Under the pieces are notes generated by a model. The model made no database searches. It saw nothing but the letters and a program-made list of their open reading frames with translations, and was not told the DNA's origin. From contig CAZSIT010000002.1 of NCBI GenBank assembly GCA_964607165.1, positions 159,086-223,085 on the forward strand: a stretch of 64,000 nucleotides of DNA. Direction: 5' to 3'. Source of the stretch: DSPP01 sp964607165. Lineage in GTDB: Bacteria > Zixibacteria > MSB-5A5 > DSPP01. Of this stretch, positions 60,794 to 64,000 are shown piece after piece. How positions within the stretch are numbered: the stretch's first letter is position 1; every line of letters begins with the position of its first letter. Both the position numbers and the translations under genes were made by a program.

Positions 60794-61684
60794 ATGTTGC
60801 ATAACTCGCATAACGAAAATTTTTCCGCAAGCAAAAAACTTCAACCGAACGTTATACGTTGTGGAGACTGCTTAGAAATTTTACCGACCTTTCCAGATGA
60901 ATCGGTTGATCTAATTATCACGTCTCCACCATATGCGGACAGCCGAAGAAAAACGTATGGAGGAATACACCCAAGTCGGTACGTTGAATGGTTTCTACCG
61001 ATTTCAAGTGAGTTGAAACGGGTTTTGAAAAAGAACGGTTCATTTGTTCTCAACATCAAGGAAAAAGTTTTTAGAGGAGAACGGCACACGTATGTGATAG
61101 AACTCATCATAGCTATGAAAAAGCAAGGTTGGTTATGGACAGAAGAATACTGTTGGCATAAAAAGAATTGCTATCCTGGAAAGTGGTCAAACCGTTTTCG
61201 CGATGCATGGGAACGCTGCCTGCATTTCACTAAGCAGAAGAAGTTCAAAATGTTTCAAAAAGCTGTTATGGTGCCAATTGGAGATTGGGCAAATAGGCGA
61301 CTTATACACCTGACTAAGAACGATCGTATCAGAGATGAATCGCGTTCCAAAAGCGGGTTTGGAAAGAAGGTTGCTAACTGGATCGGCAAGGATATGGTGT
61401 ATCCTACAAACGTTTTGCACCTTGCAACAGAATGCTCAAATAAAAATCACAGCGCAGCTTTTCCAATTGAATTGCCCTCTTGGTTTATTAAGCTCCTTAC
61501 TCAAGAAGGAGATATCGTTTTAGATCCTTTTATAGGATCTGGAACCACAGCTATAGCCGCAAAGCAATTTTACAGACAATATGTAGGTATTGAGATACAA
61601 CCCGATTATTGCAAACTTGCCGAAGACAATCTCGAAGGTATATACCCTTCAATCTTCAGTCAGTCCGTAGCGGCCAGAATTTAA
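60794..61684 (+). CDS. Type II DNA methyltransferase (beta class, N4-cytosine or N6-adenine)
   Basis: 296 residues. The catalytic motif IV LIITSPPYADSR (about 37-48) comes before motif I DPFIGSGTTAIAAKQF (near the C-terminus), so the order is that of beta-class amino methyltransferases; TSPPY is most frequent in N4-cytosine enzymes. A recognition domain lies between. It protects host DNA from the restriction enzyme encoded next, whose start overlaps its stop by one base. Base composition is more AT-rich than the purA side, a sign of transfer. Confidence 0.9.
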   Translation: MLHNSHNENFSASKKLQPNVIRCGDCLEILPTFPDESVDLIITSPPYADSRRKTYGGIHPSRYVEWFLPISSELKRVLKKNGSFVLNIKEKVFRGERHTYVIELIIAMKKQGWLWTEEYCWHKKNCYPGKWSNRFRDAWERCLHFTKQKKFKMFQKAVMVPIGDWANRRLIHLTKNDRIRDESRSKSGFGKKVANWIGKDMVYPTNVLHLATECSNKNHSAAFPIELPSWFIKLLTQEGDIVLDPFIGSGTTAIAAKQFYRQYVGIEIQPDYCKLAEDNLEGIYPSIFSQSVAARI

Positions 61685-62442
61685 TGGGGTTAACCTCTCA
61701 ACGGCTGCAGGAGCTTATAACCGGTTCTTTAAGAGACTTCTACCAGAGACGCTTACAGCGCTTGGAGAAGCTTAGGCTTAAACAAGTCCTTAGACGCAAA
61801 AACCCATATCTCTATAAGGCGGTTGGCACCCAAAGCGCAACCGAAATAGTTGAAGGCATTTTATCTGCCTATCTTAGTTCCTCTGATGAAGGCATTTTTG
61901 GTGATGCTTTCTTCGAGCCAATTGCCAAAGCCGTCTCAGGAGGAGTAGTATCTCCAAGCGATGGGGTCGATATTGCTATAGAAACTCCAAAAAAGTACCT
62001 GGCCATATCCGTAAAATCAGGCCCTAATCCTTACAACAGCAGGCAAAAGAAAAAGCAAAATGATGATTTCATGACATTGCGGAGTAGATTGCTAAAGCTG
62101 AAGAAACAATTTGATGCAATGCTAGGGCATTGCTACGGGACATTGAAAAGTGAGCCAACCAAAAACCAAATATACAGAGACAGGTCTGGACAGGAGTTTT
62201 GGTCAGAATTGACCGGTGATCAAGGTTTTTATTTAAAGCTTATCCGTTTAATGGAACAAGATATCATAAAAAAGCATAGGGAAGAATATAGAACTTCTTG
62301 GCAAATAGCCGTTAATAAATATGTCAGAGAGTTCACAACAGAATTCTGCGATAAAGATGGCGCAATAGATTGGGAAAAACTTCTTGAATTTAACAGTGGT
62401 TCCAAGCCTACCACAACTATGCAGAAAAAGAAAAGTAAATAA
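61684..62442 (+). CDS. Type II restriction endonuclease, PmeII-like
   Basis: 252 residues from the ATG at 61684 (MGLTSQRLQELITG), overlapping the methylase stop (TAATG). It fits the PmeII-type family: LRLKQVLRRKNPYLYKA, AYLSSSDEGIFGDAF, catalytic region DGVDIAIE...ISVKSGPNPYNSRQ, SGQEFWSELTGD, and a C-terminal DGAIDWEKLLEFNSG. The Asp and the Lys of the PD-(D/E)xK core are present; the usual acidic residue before x-Lys is Ser here, as the family often shows a substitution. Recognition sequence is unknown. Confidence 0.85.
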   Translation: MGLTSQRLQELITGSLRDFYQRRLQRLEKLRLKQVLRRKNPYLYKAVGTQSATEIVEGILSAYLSSSDEGIFGDAFFEPIAKAVSGGVVSPSDGVDIAIETPKKYLAISVKSGPNPYNSRQKKKQNDDFMTLRSRLLKLKKQFDAMLGHCYGTLKSEPTKNQIYRDRSGQEFWSELTGDQGFYLKLIRLMEQDIIKKHREEYRTSWQIAVNKYVREFTTEFCDKDGAIDWEKLLEFNSGSKPTTTMQKKKSK

Positions 62443-62465
62443 AATTCCAAGCATGGATAATCACC

Positions 62466-62494
62466 TTGACCATCCCTTATTCCCCCTTTATCAT
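62466..62494 (+). promoter_or_regulatory. Promoter of the truncated gatC copy
   Basis: TTGACC (62466-62471), 17 bases, TATCAT (62489-62494), five bases before the ATG of the remnant at 62500. It matches in position the promoter of intact gatC and still looks active. Confidence 0.6.
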
Positions 62495-62499
62495 ACCCT

Positions 62500-62583
62500 A
62501 TGACCTTTCAACCCTCGGATGTGGACCGCCTGGCCAAGTTGGCGCTACTGGAATTGACCGAAGAGGAAAAAGTCCGCTTTTAG
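62500..62583 (+). pseudogene. gatC: Truncated copy of gatC (27 codons)
   Basis: The frame encodes MTFQPSDVDRLAKLALLELT and seven more residues before TAG, matching the first 27 residues of intact gatC at 63506 at about 22 positions. The codons differ at many third positions, so the duplication is old or the copy came from a relative. The match includes about 30 bases of upstream promoter sequence and ends just at the TAG. The remnant marks the left edge of the insert containing the HTH gene. Confidence 0.8.
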
Positions 62584-62604
62584 GGCGATTGGAGCGGGTC
62601 AGCC

Positions 62605-63288
62605 CTACCGGATAATATCTCGAATCTCGCGCAGTTTCTCGGCGGCGAGGGCCGACTGGGAAACCAACTTTCTTAGCCGCTGATTTTCCTCGAGAATTCC
62701 GGCCTGGCGGGAAAGCATCTCGTTTAGCTGCACCGTAAGCTGGTCGCGCCGGCCGGCAAGCTTTTCCCTTCTTTTCTTGATGACCGCCAGCTCTTTCTCG
62801 TTCTCTTTCAGCTTGCGGCTGGCCTCCTCGAACGCTTTGGCTCTTTCCAGCAAGGCCCGGAAATCTTCCTCCGTGAGTTTGGGAACCCGCAGCAACCGCT
62901 TCTGGCCCGGCCGTGCCTTCTCGCTTGCCGGCTGAATTTCCCGGGCGATAACCTGCTTGCCCAGATTGGTTATCCGGTACCCTTTCAGCATTCCGCTTTT
63001 TATGACTTTTTCGAGGTAGCCCCGGTGGGAGAAAATGCCGGTAAGCCTTCTAACCGCCTGAGGCGGGTAGGCCTCCAAATCCAGCGCTTCCTGAATGGCG
63101 GCGGTTGCCTTGCGGTTTTCAATCACCCCGTCGCGGGAAAGCTCCTGAATGCGGACGAGGCCAAAATAGATGCGATCCGGAACTTCGTCCAAAAAACCTT
63201 GCAGGTTCCTGCGTTTTCCGGTCGCAGTCGCGGATTCGGACTCTTCTTTTTCTATGCCGACGTTGGAACCTTTCAACACGCCTTTCAC
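62605..63288 (-). CDS. Winged-helix/coiled-coil protein of unknown function
   Basis: 227 residues. The first 110 look like a winged-helix DNA-binding domain (ending in SGMLKGYRITNLGKQVIARE, a typical wing followed by a polar helix). Residues about 130-227 form a long charged coiled coil (FEEASRKLKENEKELAVIKKRREK, LNEMLSRQAGILEENQRLRKL). I do not recognise a family; a repressor or a partner of the nearby restriction genes is possible. It is transcribed against its neighbours and sits between the gatC remnant and gatC. Confidence 0.6.
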   Translation of the reverse strand: MKGVLKGSNVGIEKEESESATATGKRRNLQGFLDEVPDRIYFGLVRIQELSRDGVIENRKATAAIQEALDLEAYPPQAVRRLTGIFSHRGYLEKVIKSGMLKGYRITNLGKQVIAREIQPASEKARPGQKRLLRVPKLTEEDFRALLERAKAFEEASRKLKENEKELAVIKKRREKLAGRRDQLTVQLNEMLSRQAGILEENQRLRKLVSQSALAAEKLREIRDIIR

Positions 63289-63471
63289 CTTATAATGCCC
63301 TCATTTCTGCCGGATGGGAACGCTTGCGAAGCCGGGCGGCTACCAATCCTTCCGCCCAAAACTTTTGGGCCATACCACAGGCACTGCCAATTTAACTTGC
63401 CGCCAATTTGAAAGCAAGGGATATGAAACTTGCAGTAGTCAGGTAAGTTCGGGTTATTGCAATCGCGATTC

Positions 63472-63499
63472 TTGACATCGACTCATTTTTCCCTATCCT
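63472..63499 (+). promoter_or_regulatory. gatC promoter
   Basis: TTGACA (63472-63477), 16 bases, TATCCT (63494-63499), six bases before the gatC ATG. No ribosome site fits between, so a leaderless transcript is likely. Confidence 0.65.
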
Positions 63500-63505
63500 A
63501 TCCCT

Positions 63506-63790
63506 ATGACCTTTCAACCCTCCGATGTGGAACGCTTGGCCAAGCTGGCGCGGCTGGAGCTTTCCGAGGAGGAAAAAGCCCGCTTCGCCAAAGAGCTTTC
63601 CTCCATTCTGGAATACGTCAGCCAGATTCAAAAGGTGGACACGTCCGGCATAACCGAATACGAAACGGTGGTGCCCTTGCCGCCCGCCTGGCGGGAGGAT
63701 GTGGTTGCCCCCTCCCTGCCAGTGGAAGAGGCCTTGGCCAACGCCCCCGACCGCAAAGATAATTTCTTTAAAGTTCCAAGAGTAATATAA
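63506..63790 (+). CDS. gatC: Asp-tRNA(Asn)/Glu-tRNA(Gln) amidotransferase subunit C
   Basis: 94 residues, normal length. MTFQPSDVERLAKLARLELSE and YVSQIQKVDTSGITEYETVVPLP, then APDRKDNFFKVPRVI are the family hallmarks. It stabilises GatA in the GatCAB complex, which amidates misacylated tRNA. gatA and gatB are not next to it; kdsB follows. A truncated copy with its own promoter lies about 1 kb upstream. Confidence 0.94.
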   Translation: MTFQPSDVERLAKLARLELSEEEKARFAKELSSILEYVSQIQKVDTSGITEYETVVPLPPAWREDVVAPSLPVEEALANAPDRKDNFFKVPRVI

Positions 63791-63801
63791 GACCAACATT
63801 T

Positions 63802-63909
63802 GTCATGCTGAACGAAGTGAAGCATCTGGGAAGGGAAAGGAGGGGGATTGTTTGATTGGGTTGGCAACAACACATCCCCACCCAGATTCTTCGCTTCGCT
63901 CAGAATGAC
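63802..63909. repeat. Inverted repeat element, TGTCAT...ATGAC type (copy 2)
   Basis: 108 bases between gatC and kdsB. Ends GTCATGCTGAACGAAGTGAAGCATCTGG-like on the left pair with CCAGATTCTTCGCTTCGCTC and AGAATGAC on the right (left arm 63802-63829, right arm 63881-63909). Related to the element at 29492. Confidence 0.75.
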
Positions 63910-63921
63910 TGGATGGGGGGA

Positions 63922-64000
63922 ATGAAAAAACTGCGGGCGGTCGGCATCATCCCCGCTCGCTTTGCCTCCACCCGCTTCCCCGGCAAACTCTTGGCCAACT
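63922..64000 (+). CDS. kdsB: 3-deoxy-manno-octulosonate cytidylyltransferase (3' partial)
   Basis: Only the first 26 codons are inside the window: VGIIPARFASTRFPGKLLAN is the nucleotide-binding start of KdsB, which activates Kdo with CTP for lipopolysaccharide. A G-rich stretch GGATGGGGGG lies just upstream as ribosome site. Other sugar nucleotidyltransferases share PAR-x-x-S-x-R-x-P-G-K, but the exact wording fits KdsB. Confidence 0.8.
   Translation, partial: MKKLRAVGIIPARFASTRFPGKLLAN

Noticed and set aside
1..64000. RAYT or other transposase genes for the repeats
   Set aside because: No HUH transposase, insertion sequence or integrase was recognised in the window; any mobiliser must be elsewhere.

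Overview
The window reads as chromosomal DNA of a Gram-negative, uncultured-type bacterium of mixed base composition. Lipopolysaccharide genes (gmhA, kdsB, an O-antigen ligase-like protein), an ExbB/ExbD/TonB system and secreted HtrA proteases point to an outer membrane. A bacterial geranylgeranylglyceryl-phosphate synthase, a deoxyhypusine-synthase-like enzyme next to pyruvoyl arginine decarboxylase, and a secreted SBBP/dockerin protein would fit a candidate phylum of the FCB group (for example Zixibacteria-like). That placement is inference. TGA is a normal stop codon here: many genes are joined by ATGA overlaps.

Layout. 1-8.8 kb: a membrane Ser/Thr kinase (5' end outside the window), two HtrA proteases flanking a CopA-type copper ATPase, and a secreted beta-propeller/dockerin protein. 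8.9-14.3 kb: a drug-efflux type ABC operon (HlyD, two ATPases, two ABC-2 permeases, a small membrane protein). 14.4-20.2 kb: a TPR lipo/secretory protein, a membrane protein and an ExbB-ExbD-ExbD-TonB-TonB energy-transduction set. 20.2-23.8 kb: two tandem GT39-like glycosyltransferases and two small proteins on the minus strand. 24-31.3 kb: purB, small enzymes, an AT-rich HARE-HTH gene, and a polyamine set (arginine decarboxylase, DHS-like, agmatinase). 31.4-40.3 kb: a long minus-strand run pgsA-cinA-thpR-recA-alaS-GGGP synthase-gmhA-O-antigen ligase. 40.5-46 kb: tRNA-CAT, Rieske protein, peroxiredoxin, methyltransferase, nth, aldo/keto reductase, two GNAT proteins. 46.4-53.1 kb: secA, tRNA-Ala, ferredoxin, a zinc ribbon protein, phosphohexomutase, a thioredoxin-like gene with an in-frame TGA, tRNA-Leu. 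53.2-60.7 kb: tig-clpP-clpX-lon-engB-purA. 60.8-64 kb: a PmeII-type restriction-modification pair and an orphan HTH/coiled-coil gene inserted before gatC, with a truncated gatC copy left behind, then the start of kdsB.

The most interesting item is the gene at 52253-52822 (minus). Its frame is broken only by one TGA, which falls exactly at the first cysteine position of a thioredoxin CxxC motif (U-G-G-C) and is followed at the right distance by a bSECIS-like hairpin, so it is a strong selenoprotein candidate. Second, the intergenic gaps are filled with small two-hairpin elements bounded by GTAG...CTAC, built like REPINs (REP plus inverted REP) but with different inner hairpins at each locus; two of them supply the stop codon of the adjacent gene. 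Third, several genes (hlyD, purB, gatC and its remnant) have a near-consensus promoter whose -10 box lies 5-8 nt from the ATG, which suggests leaderless transcripts.
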